Of a DNA stretch of 64,000 nucleotides, positions 1 through 10,769 are shown in pieces; the stretch's first letter is position 1; every line of letters begins with the position of its first letter. A program made the translations under genes and the position numbers. The DNA comes from Halichoerus grypus (taxonomy: Eukaryota; Chordata; Mammalia; Carnivora; Phocidae): positions 1 through 64,000 of the forward strand of contig NW_027555025.1 of the NCBI RefSeq assembly GCF_964656455.1. The letters run 5' to 3'. The notes beneath the pieces are model-generated. The model ran no database searches. It was not told where the DNA came from and saw only the letters and a program-made list of their open reading frames with translations.

Positions 1-1260
1 TTAATGTCAAATATTTCACGTAAACTATTGACTATTAGGAGAAAGTTTATCGGTCTCTAGATAATATTTTTTTTCTAGCTTTGAGGCTGAAAAATATTTC
101 ATATAATTCACATAGTCAGAGGAAAGTTGTCAAAGTAATAGATTTTATGATTACCCCCCCCAACTCCCACATACACATACAAACACGCATGCATGCGCTT
201 TTAAAAAATCTCTGACTCCAAGAATGTAGCACTGGAAAGGGACCTTACTGAATTCTTTCCTAATTCGGTAGTAAATATAGCTAAAATTATCTGAGCTCAC
301 CAATTTGTTTCAAAGAGTTAAAAGAACATAGGAGCTCTACTTAAGGAGCCTTACTGTAGGAAAGTGGGGGAGAGGCTGGAGATATTAACACTGTAGGAGG
401 GATACTGTGACTAGGGTTACTTGGAGTCGCTGTGGTGAGTTAGACAGCTTCTTTGATCACCTTCCAAATATTCTCTATACAGGTAGCAATTTGGGGTTAA
501 TTCAGGATGATCAAATCAATCACAGTCGGGCTCAAAATTTCATCGGAAGCTTTTCCTCTGTTCTCCTACTGACTCTTGATTGGAGTCACAGTGGCAGGGC
601 AGGGAAAAGAGGAACACTTTGTTCTTGTTGCCAGCATGTCCCACAAGCAGGCTAGCTCCTTGCTGCCACTCTGGAAGTTTCATGGGAAGATATTCTTGGA
701 ATACATTCTGAGCCAAGAGATCTGAATGAGATCTATCAGGTGTTGAGGGTGGGCCTTCTAGGATCCATGTTACTGCCTGTATGTTATGCCCCACCTGCCA
801 CTTCAGTTGCTGTCCACATTCCCAGGGGTCCTCCTAGTGTCTCAGAGACTTCTGTTTTCCTACTCCATCTGGGACGTAGTGTGTCTGTCTGTCTCACTGT
901 TAACACATGTAAGTTCCCAGAGGATCTTCTTTATTTCTCTCTTGCCCTGAGCTGCCAGGCGCTGAGAGCAAATTTCGGTGTACAGCTTACTGTCCCTACA
1001 TCCCTCTTCCATCCTATCCTTTGTCCCCCTTCACCACGTGCCCACCCCCAACCCCAAACTCTCTTTACATAAAGAAGGAATGAAAGCCAGGTAATGACAG
1101 CCCAGTTCTACCATAACGTGGACCTTCAAATCTGTATCTCATCCTTGAATTCTTGACCTGTTACCACAGCAGCCGAGACTCTCCATGTGCTGGTCACTGC
1201 ACAAGAAAACAGGGGCCTAATGTCTGCACAGAAGAGAAGAGCACACATTCTGGGCACTCC
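1..1260. other. No gene or named repeat recognised
   Basis: AT-rich to mixed sequence with a short C tract (about 154-162) and a small alternating purine/pyrimidine patch (CACGCATGCATGCG, about 184-197). Two overlapping short ORFs on opposite strands show no domain. Confidence 0.5.
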
Positions 1261-1269
1261 GGGTTTAAA

Positions 1270-1520
1270 CAGATATAAGATAGTGGTTGAGAGGATGTCA
1301 TGTGGATCTCAAATAACTCTGTTCCATCTTAGTTCTGCATTCTATCAGTGGGAATTTACCTAATTTTCCAGTGCCTCGGTTTCCCCACCTGTAAAATAAG
1401 AAGGATAATGCTTCCTACTTCCTAGGAGGGCTTTGAGGATTAAGTCCATTCTTATAAGCAAGGCTTTTCACCAAGAGCAACTAATGCATAATGTGTTTGG
1501 TAATTATTAACAATTGTGAT
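1270..1520 (+). repeat. MIR-like SINE relic
   Basis: The core resembles the ancient MIR pattern: a 'taatcTgtaaaat'-type segment (CTCGGTTTCCCCACCTGTAA at about 1376-1395) followed by GGAGGGCTTTGAGGATTAAG. It is diverged, as expected for a mammal-wide element. Confidence 0.65.
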
Positions 1521-2500
1521 TAATCAGTTCCCTTAATAGCTCACATATTATTCCGTCATACATCTTTAGCCTTTTGGCACATAATACCAAATCTTTAGCA
1601 ATTCACTTTGGATCAAGAGGTCAAATGCCATTTAGCAAATTCCAGCATGGACTTAGGTCCCTACTGACATTTATAAATAGCACAAAGAAATGTAGTATGG
1701 GTTAGGTGTGTAAGTTGTGTGGTATCTTCCCTCAAGGCTGGCAGGGTAGGGCTGATAGCCTGACCTCTAGGGCATGAACATCATTCCCCGCTCACACCTG
1801 GTCTTTTACACAAAACCGTCGACTGACTAGGCAATCTAGAAATTCCAAGTTCAGTGGCAGATATGTTCTTTTGTGAATATTATTCATCTGAACGACGATT
1901 TGAAACTTGCAAAACATTGTGAGGGTGGGAAAAGAACTAGGAAGAGCTAGGCAAGTAAGGGCATGTTAGTACAATTTCATGGAAGTGCAATTTAGTGATT
2001 CAACTAAATTTATACTTGCGTGCACACACTGAACATTCACTCTTGGATAGTTTATTTTTTTTTGCTAACCTTTTACTTGGAACCAAGGAATAAATTTCAA
2101 TTATTCATTCAATTTATTTCATAAAGAGATACATGGCATGAATTATCAGCCTTTGTATTATGAAAATGCATATGGAGGACCTTAGCATTAAAATGAGTAT
2201 TACAAATACCAGAAATAAAAGCCAGATTCTGTCAAGCTAGGGTGTCTACTAGGCCTAGCAGGAGATCTTGGCACAGGAATCAAGATTGTTTTGTTAGTAA
2301 ATGTGATCATTTGCACTTGGAAGATCTTCAACCTAAGGATCTACCCCTTCAACTCTAACTGCCTTTCATGACTTAAGTGTTTTATTAAAGAACTTACATT
2401 CATGATACTAAATTTACACTTTAAAGTTGAAAAGTCAGCACTTAAAAATTAACTTATTCCTATAAACAAACAGAAATAAAATTTTAAAAAAATATATAAA
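1521..2500. other. AT-rich sequence, nothing recognised
   Basis: I see no ORF of note, no SINE and no clear LINE here. Confidence 0.5.
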
Positions 2501-2514
2501 AGTGATCATGGCAT

Positions 2515-2970
2515 ACATGCATTTCTTGAAATAAATTTTATTTGCCCATTTTTCCTTTTCTTGTCTTTTTCTCTTTCTTCTGTATCAACCCTATTCCCCT
2601 TCCCACCTTCCCTTATCCAGAAGCCCATGTTAACATAATATATGCATTTCAGTGGTTTTTTTCAATGGAATATATAGATATGTGTAGATATGTGTACACA
2701 CAATTACATAGTTAAAAATTATATTCACGTGTCTGCATCTTTCTTTTCTCATTTAATATCTCAGAATAAGTCTCTGAAGTCAAGTGGCCTCGCTACTGTT
2801 TTTAATGACTGCACACTAGTTCATGGTGTGGATACACCATAATTTATTCAGCCAGAACCCTACTGAAAGGGTTTTACAATTTTTAAATGAAAAATTTGCC
2901 TTTACTCTGTTTTAAACATTTGTGCCCCCATGGACAACGCTATTGTAAACATCTTAAGTGCCTGTCCATG
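2515..2970 (-). mobile_element. Old L1 3'-UTR-like fragment, antisense
   Basis: The order of phrases (pyrimidine-rich start, TCTTTCTTTTCTCATTTAAT, then TTCATGGTGTGGATACACCA and TTTATTCAGCC) matches the reverse complement of common L1 3' ends. It is diverged; subfamily not assigned. Confidence 0.45.
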
Positions 2971-3080
2971 ACAAGAACACATAAAGAGATTAAGTGTTAT
3001 TTTCATTTTACAAATGAGGAAACTATAATTAAGGAAAGGTAAATAAAAGTTTTACAAATGAGGAAATTTTATGTTATCAT

Positions 3081-3165
3081 TTTTAAAAGATTTTATTTCT
3101 TTCTTTATTTGTTTATTTATTTAAGAGAGAGGGACAGAGAAAGAGAGCCAAACAAGCACCCCACA
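3081..3165 (-). mobile_element. Truncated CAN-SINE
   Basis: Only the 3' part (AAAGATTTTATTT ... AAGAGAGAGGGACAGAG) is present, antisense. The tRNA-like head is lost. Confidence 0.7.
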
Positions 3166-3249
3166 AATGAGGAAATTTTAGCTAAAAAAGTGCAAATGGC
3201 CACATCATCAGTCCGATTTGACTCTAATCTCAGGTTTCACACTGCCACG

Positions 3250-4460
3250 TGACACACTTTTGTCCTTGTTCTGATTTCCTAAAAATTATAAGCTATTAAA
3301 TGAAAACATGTGTGACTTGAATTCAACTAAATAGATCAAGTACCTGGCAGTGGAGGTTAAATATAGTTTAGAAATTTAAGAGGAAAAGATGGATTGCACA
3401 TTAATTTTTATAAATGGATCTCTTAAGGTACCATGGTTTATTACAGATGTAAGTCTTTTGGAGGCAATATGGCAAACTAGAATTTCAGAGAAACAGTTTC
3501 CAATATAAGACACTTCAAATTACCAGGTAAAACATAATGAGCATTGCAGATTTCTGGTTCTGGGACAGGTGGATTAGACTGAATAAAACTAAACCTCCCA
3601 CTCGACAACTACGTATGAGATGACTCTTGGAACTCATTGAAGAATAACTAACAGAGATGAGACTTGGATGACTGTGATCCTTTAGAAGAGAGAAGCACAC
3701 AGAAGGTTCCACATTTATCCTGGCTTTTCCCATGAAGACATTTTCCTATTTTCTGTAGAGGAAATAGAGGCCAAGCAGAAAGTGGTTCACTTATTGGAGT
3801 AAAGATACAGTTGGCAGAATGCCACACTGCCACATTGGTTGGGATTTGAGGGACAAAATCCCAGAGAATAGGGAAATACAGAGAAGTCCCCCAAATCTCT
3901 AATTCCCATCGAAATCCTTGGTTAATTCCTATGCTAAATGTGTCAGGGTAAGAGTCCAAAAGTCCTGCCAACTACAACATCTGGGAAGCCAAATAGTACA
4001 GCAGAAATTTTAGCAGCTGCTTGTTGCTGGGGAGACTATGGTTGGATTTCAATTCCTAACAAGTTGGAGGAGCTTTAGAATATAGCCTAGACTTTCAGTT
4101 GACATTCCCAAAGGACCAGGAACTAGGAATAAAAGCACACACTTAGAATAAAGACCACACTTTAGAAGATTAACCATGGCTTAGGAATAATCTCAAAACT
4201 GAAATACACGCAACCCCAAAACTCTAAAATTAAACAGCAACTAGATTATGGTGATCCACTGTCCCTATATGGTCCTTGGAAGAAAATCTATCTCTTGCTG
4301 TGGAGGAAAACGACATCATCAAGAGCCTCTGTATTGTGTCATCTACAGTGTCATGTATCCATTAAAAATTACTAGGACAATTAAAACAGGACTAAATGAC
4401 CAAAAGACATACAAAATCATATTTTTTATAAAGAACATAGAAACACAACCAAGGAGTTCC
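3250..4460. other. No gene or element recognised
   Basis: Mixed AT-rich sequence. Short ORFs on the minus strand (3515-3971) have no recognisable domain. Confidence 0.45.
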
Positions 4461-4470
4461 AGATCATTGA

Positions 4471-4661
4471 TTTTTTTTTTTTTAGAGATGTCGAGAGTAT
4501 GTGAGCAGAGGGGGAGGGGCAGAGGGAGAGGATGGAAATCTTAAGCAGACTCCATGCTGAACACAGAGCCCAACGTGGGGCTGGATCTCACAACCTTGAG
4601 ATCATGACCTGAGCCGATCAAGGGTCAGACACTTAACTGACTGAGCCACCCAGGCACGCCC
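4471..4661 (-). mobile_element. CAN-SINE, full length
   Basis: Poly-T start, purine-rich middle and GAGCCACCCAGGCACGCCC end. Imperfect target-site duplications flank it (AGATCATTGATTTT and AGATAATTGATTTT). Confidence 0.93.
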
Positions 4662-5139
4662 AGATAATTGATTTTAAATAACTTATAATTAAAGTGCTCT
4701 TTAAAATGAAGAAAAGATGGAAAATTTCATCAGAGAATAGGAATCTAAAGTAAATTTCTAAAACTGACAAAAATGTTATATCTGACAGTAAAATTTAACT
4801 TATTGGTTTAATAGAAGATTAGACAAAGCAGAACAGATGATTAATAGATGGAAAAACAGATCAGTAAAAAATATCAAGATTGAGAGACCAAAAGAAAAAA
4901 AAAAGGTGAAAAACAAGGGAAAAAAAAAGATATGGGACATACATCTAACACAGCACTATCCAATAGAAATATAATGGAGGCATCAAATGTAAAAAAAGAT
5001 TTTTCCAGAAATACAAAATCTGAAAAATTTCCTCACAAGAATACCTGCACTATAGGGAATGTTAAAGGACATTCTTCAGGCAGAGGGGAAAAAATATCAA
5101 AGAAATATCAATCTATAAAAATAAAAAATCAGAAATGTT

Positions 5140-5505
5140 GTCTGAATGATATGGATTGAATATGTACCCCCTAAAATTCATTTATTGATATCAAATCCCA
5201 ATGTGATGATATTTGGAGGTGGGACCTTTGGGTGGAGATTAAGTCATGAGGATGAAACCCTTATCAATGGGATTAGTGCCCTTATAAGAATAGGCCAGGA
5301 AATAGCTTGCTCTTTTTCTGCCATGTGAAGATAAAGGAGAATTCAGCTATCTGCAACCCAGAGGAATGTTCTTACCAAAACCCAACCATGCTGGCACCCT
5401 GATCTCAGACTTCCAGCCTCCAGACTGAGAAATACATTTCGATTGTTTGTAAGTCACCCAGTCTATGGTAGTTGGTTCTATCAGCCTAAATTGACTAAGA
5501 TATAA
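5140..5505 (+). mobile_element. MaLR-type LTR relic (MLT1/MST-like)
   Basis: It starts ATATGGATTGAATATGTACCCC and continues with a TTTGGAGGTGGGACCTTTGG motif and a TAAGTCACCCAGTCTATGGTA segment near its end, an order typical of ERVL-MaLR solitary LTRs. Diverged, no internal region seen. Confidence 0.65.
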
Positions 5506-5738
5506 GTGTAAATACATAGGATTTTAAAAAATATTTCATTTTCTATAAGGTAGTAGACTGCTTAAACAATGTAGTAGGGAAGTTGATAACATACATAGAT
5601 TTACAATCCATATAAACAAACCAAAAAGGCTAAGGGTGGGGAAATGGAAGTATATTGTTGTTAGTTTCTTACACTACACATGAATGCATATAACATCACT
5701 TGACATGAGACTGTGATTAAATAAAAATGTATGTGATA

Positions 5739-5840
5739 GGGGACCTTGGCTGCCTCATCTGTAGAGCATGCAACTCTTGATCTCTGGGTCATAAGTTTGA
5801 GCCCCATGTTGGGGGTAGAGATTATTTTAAAAAATAAACT
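5739..5840 (+). mobile_element. Short CAN-SINE variant
   Basis: tRNA-like head (GGGGACCTTGGCTGCCTCAT) ending GTTGGGGGTAGAGATTATTT and an A-rich tail; it lacks the long pyrimidine block of the other copies. Confidence 0.8.
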
Positions 5841-5859
5841 TATTAAAAATACTATAGAT

Positions 5860-7065
5860 ATACTATAAATCATAAAGCAACCACTAAAATAACAAAACAA
5901 AGAGTTATAGTTATAAAGTCAAAAAAGGAAAGAAAATGGAATCATAAAAAATATTCATTTAATCCAAAAGAAAGCAGGAAAAGAGGAAAAAGGAAATGAA
6001 TCATAGCCAAGACAATTAAAACACAAATAGCAAGGTGGTAGATTTCTGCCCACCATATTAATAATTATATTACGGGTGAAATGTGTAAATACCTCAATTA
6101 CAGATCAGAAATTGTCAGATTGGATAAATAAAGCAAGACCCAAATATGCTTCTCATCAGAAACTTACTTTAAAGTATGTAGAGTAGTATAAAGTCACAAA
6201 TAGGTTAAAATGTTGGAAAAAGACATTCCATGCTAAGCTTAATCAAGATAATGCTGTTGGGGCACCTGGGTGGCTCAGTCAGTTAGGTGTCTGCCTTCAG
6301 TTCAGGTCATGATCCCAATGTCCTGGGATTGAGCCATGTATCAGGTTCCCTGCTCAGCGGGGAGTCTGCTTCTCCCTCTCCCTCTGCCCCTCCCCCCTGC
6401 TTATGCTCCCTCTCTCTCTGTCTCTCAAATAAATAAATAAAATCTTTTTTTTTTAAAGAGAATGCTGAAGTGGTTATATTAATATAAGACAAACTAAATT
6501 TCAAAGCAAAAATATTACCAGAAATACAAGTTATTTTGTAATAATAAGGAAGCCAATTCATCAAGAAGGTATAACAACCCAAAATACTTATGCACTTACT
6601 AATGAAGCTTTAAAATACATAAAGCAAAAACTGATAGAACTGCAAGGAGAAACAGACAAATCCATAATTAGTCTCTCTCTAATTGACTGGACAAGTAGGC
6701 AGAAAATCAGTAAGGCTACAGATGACTTGAATAATATTATCAACCATTCTGATCTAATTGACCTAATTTATAAAATACTGCAACCCAAAAACAGCCGAAT
6801 TCACATTGTTTTCAACTGCATATGCACCATTTACCAAGATATACCATACTCTGTGCCATAAAATAAGTCTCAATATATTTGAAATGGTTCAAGATGTGCA
6901 AAGTATGTTTTTTGATCACAATAGAATTGAATTAGCTTACAGGAAAAAAAACTAAAAGAACCCCAAATATTTGGAAATGAAATGGCACACTTCTTTATAA
7001 ACCACAGAACAAAGAAAAATTAAAGGATTTTAGAAAGTCTTTTGAACTGAATGAAAATAAAAACG
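5860..7065 (+). mobile_element. L1 ORF2 relic, endonuclease-side part
   Basis: Sense-strand L1 sequence, for example the stretch around 6480-6900 with ATTAATATAAGACAAACTAA and CATCAAGAAGGTATAACAA, matches the ORF2 N-terminal half known from mammalian L1. Stops and frameshifts are frequent, and a CAN-SINE splits it at 6259-6457. Confidence 0.75.
6259..6457 (+). mobile_element. CAN-SINE inside the L1 relic
   Basis: Starts GGGGCACCTGGGTGGCTCAG, ends in an AAATAAATAAAATC tail and poly-T/A stretch. Short duplications of GATAATGCTG/GAGAATGCTG flank it. Confidence 0.95.
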
Positions 7066-7870
7066 TAAATTCTGGTTTCAGTTCTGACATGTAAAGAGCT
7101 TGGAAGATCTCACTCTCATCTTTACAACAGAAAAAACTGAACAAACCCAAAATCAGTAACTTTTCTTGGGCTCCTCAGAGAACAGAGATCAAAGGACAAG
7201 CTGCCATTCCAAAACTGGGGAGAAAAGCCAATGCAGGGAGTCACAGCTGAGGTATACATACCTGGAGCAGACCTGCTGGAGTCATAAACTGGGGGTAGGA
7301 ACACATCATGGTAATTTTGATGAATTGCTGGAAGCTGAGTGTGGACTGGTGTGAGAGAGAAAACTCCTGGCTGCTTCAGTCTTGGAGAAACCCTCAAGTT
7401 TACCTCGAGGAACTCCATCAGATTCTCACAGTCACAAAGTCCCTTTTGTGACTTTGGAAGGGGAAGGGGAAGATTCTTTATTGTGACATATTCTCCAAGA
7501 GGGTTCTATAACATAGCACTGCCTTCCAAGGAGCAGAAAAACTATATCCATCTTGCCTTATCTCAGATGGAGAAAATAATTTTTCCCATTTCAACTCCCA
7601 CTTGCCTTTCTCTTTCGCCAAAGCCATGTGGAAGGGGAAGGGGGAATTATACCTCTGAAGAAACACTTGTGAACATCCATAGTCCAGATAAACAGGTCCA
7701 CTAACAGGCTGAAAATAACCCATAAGATTATAAAATGCTTTCCCTCACCCATACCTTGCTACCACACTCACAGAGCTTCAGTATAACAGTGCAGTACAGT
7801 TGAACTAGCAGCCAGATGCAGACGTCTCTGAGAAGGAGCCCTTAGGGAAGGATGCAAGGAAGGGAGAGAG
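7066..7870 (+). other. Unidentified ~0.8 kb block between L1 ORF2 pieces
   Basis: L1 ORF2 homology stops near 7065 and resumes near 7890. The intervening sequence has higher G+C, a GGAAGGGGAAGGGGAAG motif at about 7457-7473 and another GGAAGGGGAAGGGGG run near 7632, and short ORFs on both strands without domains. It is probably an inserted repeat, but I cannot name the family. Confidence 0.45.
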
Positions 7871-7889
7871 GGAGAAAGAAAAAAAGGAA

Positions 7890-8720
7890 GAACTTTAATA
7901 ATAAAACCAGATAGATATTACAAGAAAGGCAAAATACAGACTGATAACTCTCATGAGCACGGATGCAAAATTCTAAACTAATCATTAGCAAATCAAATCC
8001 AACAATGGGTAAAAATATTTATACACCACAAACAAGTAGGGTTTATTGCAGTTATGAAAGGCTGATTTCACAATAAAAAAACAATCAATGTAATCCATCA
8101 TATCAACAGCCTAACGAAGAGAAATCATATGATCATGTCAACTTATGTAGAAAGAGCATTTGACAAAATCCAACAACCATTTTTGATAATAACTCTAAGC
8201 AAACTAGAAGTAGAGGGAAACTTTATCAACCTGATGAAGACTGTCTATGAAAACCCTGCAGCTAACATTATATTAAATGGTGAAAAAATGGATGCTTTCC
8301 CCCTGAGTTTGGAATCAATGCAAGGATGGTCTTTTCTCACCATTCCTATTATACATTGTAGTAGTGGTCTCAACTAGTGCAATAAGAAAAAAAAAAAAAA
8401 AAAAAAAGGTGTGTAGATTGAAAAGGAAGAAATAAAATCTTTATTCATAGATGACCTAATAGTTCATGTAGAAAATCCCAAGGAATTACAAAATAACTCT
8501 TGGTAATAGTAAGCAAGTGTGGCACATGAAACAAGACTAATATACTAAAGTCAATTGCTTTCCTGTATGCCAGTAAAGAACAATTGGAATTTAAAAGTAA
8601 AAAAATATTATTGAAAGCATCAAAAAATGGAATACTTATATGAATCTAAACAGGATCTACATGTGGAAAACTACAAAGCTCTGATGAAAGAAATCAGTAT
8701 CTAATCAAATGGAGAGATAT
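7890..8720 (+). pseudogene. L1 ORF2 reverse-transcriptase relic
   Basis: The segment 8129-8377 translates to an RT-palm-side stretch (ERAFDKIQQPFLIITLSKL, then TANIILNGEK-like residues), clearly L1 ORF2. A ~24-base A run at 8389-8407 interrupts it and many stops follow, so it is dead. Confidence 0.85.
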
Positions 8721-8870
8721 TTTATATTCATGAATTGAAAGACTCAATATCCCTTTATATATTTTGAGGCTCTGTAGAGAGATACATACATGTTTATAAT
8801 CATTATATATTCTTGATGGAATAACCCTTTTGTCAATAACGTCCTTTGTTTCTGTTTTGGAACCTCCAGG
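8721..8870 (-). mobile_element. Small antisense L1 fragment
   Basis: GAGGCTCTGTAGAGAGATAC and ATGTTTATAATCATTATATA resemble a phrase common in antisense L1 sequence. It abuts the CpG island. Confidence 0.5.
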
Positions 8871-8929
8871 TCTCCACGAAGGGAGCGCATCAAATCCCAC
8901 ACAAATGAGGGGCTCACCTCTGCAGAAAG

Positions 8930-9560
8930 AGTCTGGCCGGTGGCGGTGACTAACTCCACTGCGCCCCGAGGGGACCAAAGGTGTGTCCTTTAAAAAGCCA
9001 AGAATTCCTGGGGCAAGCCGCCCGCCCTCCGTGCGCTCTCCAGGACCACCCGCCTCGGATTTCGGCCTCCCGACCTTGGCACACCTTTTGGATTCCGGAA
9101 CCCGCAGCTCCCGGGAAGGAGCTCCACTGAATTCCTATCCCGAACCCTCAGGGTCCCCAACGCCTCACCTCGGTGGCAGGCACACGCCCGGCCCCGGAAG
9201 AGAGCAGGCGGCGACCCCCGCGCCCCTTCCGCGCGCGCTGCCAGCTGAGCCCGGCGCCCCCCTCACCTGTCCGAGGTTGCGTCGCGGGGCTGCCGACCGG
9301 CCGGCGCGCGCCCCTCACCTGCCGGGACCCGCCGCCGCGGCAGCTCGCACGCGCAGGAGCAGCCGGGACGCGGCGGGGGCGGGGGCACCTCCGGGGCCGT
9401 CCGACTTCCTCGGCCCCCGCTCGCCAGCCCCGCCTACAGGGGGCGGAGGCGGCCGCGCGTCACCTTGGAGCCACCTGCCACCGAAGCGCCGCCGCGGCGG
9501 CTGGTGGCTCCGCGGGCGGCTGGTCCTGGGCTCCCGCGGAGCGAAGAGGAAGAGATCCCT
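8930..9560. promoter_or_regulatory. CpG island, probable promoter or 5' exon region
   Basis: A sharp rise in G+C and CpG stands out from AT-rich flanks. It includes CG-dense runs (about 9171-9540) and a GC-box-like GGCGGGGGCGGGGG at about 9372-9386. On the minus strand three sequences match a strong splice donor: GAG|GTGAGG (exon end 9169), CAG|GTGAGG (exon end 9267) and CAG|GTGAGG (exon end 9319). A minus-strand ORF from the ATG at 9563 reads into the last donor and meets its stop only inside the would-be intron. This suggests a transcription start with alternative first exons leading leftward. I do not recognise the gene. The long plus-strand ORF here (8983-9681) starts at GTG and is better explained by lack of stops in GC-rich sequence. 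Confidence 0.7.
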
Positions 9561-9563
9561 CAT
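9319..9563 (-). other. Candidate 5' coding exon in the CpG island (hypothetical)
   Basis: Open from an ATG at 9563 to a CAG|GTGAGG donor at 9319/9318, about 82 codons, Arg/Pro/Ala/Gly-rich (MRDLFLFAPREP at the N-end). The first in-frame stop, TGA 9317-9315, is inside the donor. The composition is typical of any GC-rich frame and I recognise no domain, so this is only a candidate. Confidence 0.25.
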
Positions 9564-10370
9564 AACGCACTCCTCTGGCTTGGCTCGAAAGAAAAGGAAG
9601 ATGTGCCCCAGCAGTCTGGCAGGGACTAGGGGAGCTGAGTTCAAAGTGAGGAAGGAGGAGAGGTGTGCCTTGCAAACTTAAAATTGCTGAGTAACAGGTC
9701 TTCGCGGATACTCAGAGGGGTGCCCGCTTTGTGCCGTGGCTCCCTAAGGGATCAGTGGGGAGAGAGCAGCCTGCGTTTTTACCACCCTGACCCTGGCAAG
9801 GAAGTACCAGAACCAGGCACCCCATTAAATCCCTGCCATGCATGCGCGATTGTGGGTGCAAGTCCGCCACCCAGACGCGCTGAGCTCTTTGTTTGCTGAG
9901 CCTTGGTTCCTGCTCTGGAAAGAATAGGCCGATTTCCCTGCCCTGCGCATTGAGTACTCCTACTCAGAGACCCTTAGAGATGCTTAGGTCCAATGATGGG
10001 CACTAAGGCACTCAGCAAATACTTGACCTTGCTTCCTTTCCCTTGAATTCTTTTTCTCCCTCCTTCCTCTCCTCTTCCTGCTGTACTCTTCTTGCACTTT
10101 ATTTACTCTTGATCTCTGCCTGGTCAGTTTCTTTTCCCTTGGATTGAAGAGCCCATGTCTCCCCTGTACCGAGTCTGCCCTGCAAGGCGCTGGGTGGTTT
10201 AGGAGGGATATGCGGGCTATGATCCCTGCCTCCCGGGAGGTCAGAAATACACACCCGGCCACCCCCACGGAACAGCAGAAATTAGATACAAGAGAGTTAG
10301 AGGAGCTAAACTGGGTGTGGGACAGACTGGCATTCTATAGGTTGTGGGAGTGGGTGGCCTGTGAGCTGGA
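9561..10370. other. Flank of the CpG island, no named element
   Basis: G+C falls gradually. A plus-strand pyrimidine-rich block (10020-10080) is present. No recognisable exon. Confidence 0.4.
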
Positions 10371-10374
10371 GAAT

Positions 10375-10640
10375 TGAAGAGCTGGTGTAAGTGGTGGTTA
10401 AGAGCCTAGGCTCCGGAGTCAGAAAGACCTCACCGAGTCCTGCCTTGGCAACTGATGGTATGAACCTGAGAGTTCACTTAATGCCTCTGAATTTCCACTT
10501 TGTCTTTAATAAATTGGGATGCAAATAATAGCTATTGTATAGATTCTGAGAAATAATTAAGTGCTTTTCATGAAGTACTTAAGCGCAGTGTCCTGGCCCA
10601 TGATCCGCACTTATTAAACGTTGGCTAATGAGAAGAATAG
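10375..10640 (+). repeat. MIR SINE, near full length
   Basis: Contains the MIR order: GTGGTTAAGAGCCTAGGCTC, GGAGTCAGAAAGACCT, a Y-rich core, then AAATAATTAAGTGCTTTTCA. A MIR match over ~260 bp. Confidence 0.8.
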
Positions 10641-10769
10641 TATGGTAAGAAATGTTGGGGGCCAGGAGGAAAAACATTTAGAACACATGGCCAAAGCAGA
10701 GTTGCCGTCTTCATGCAAAGAATACTTAGAGTAGCAGCTCCCTGTGAATGAACAGAACGGCCCACCGCT

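Noticed and set aside
8983..9681. 232-codon plus-strand ORF in the CpG island
   Set aside because: Starts with GTG, low-complexity Pro/Arg/Ala content, competes with other open frames in the same GC-rich DNA.
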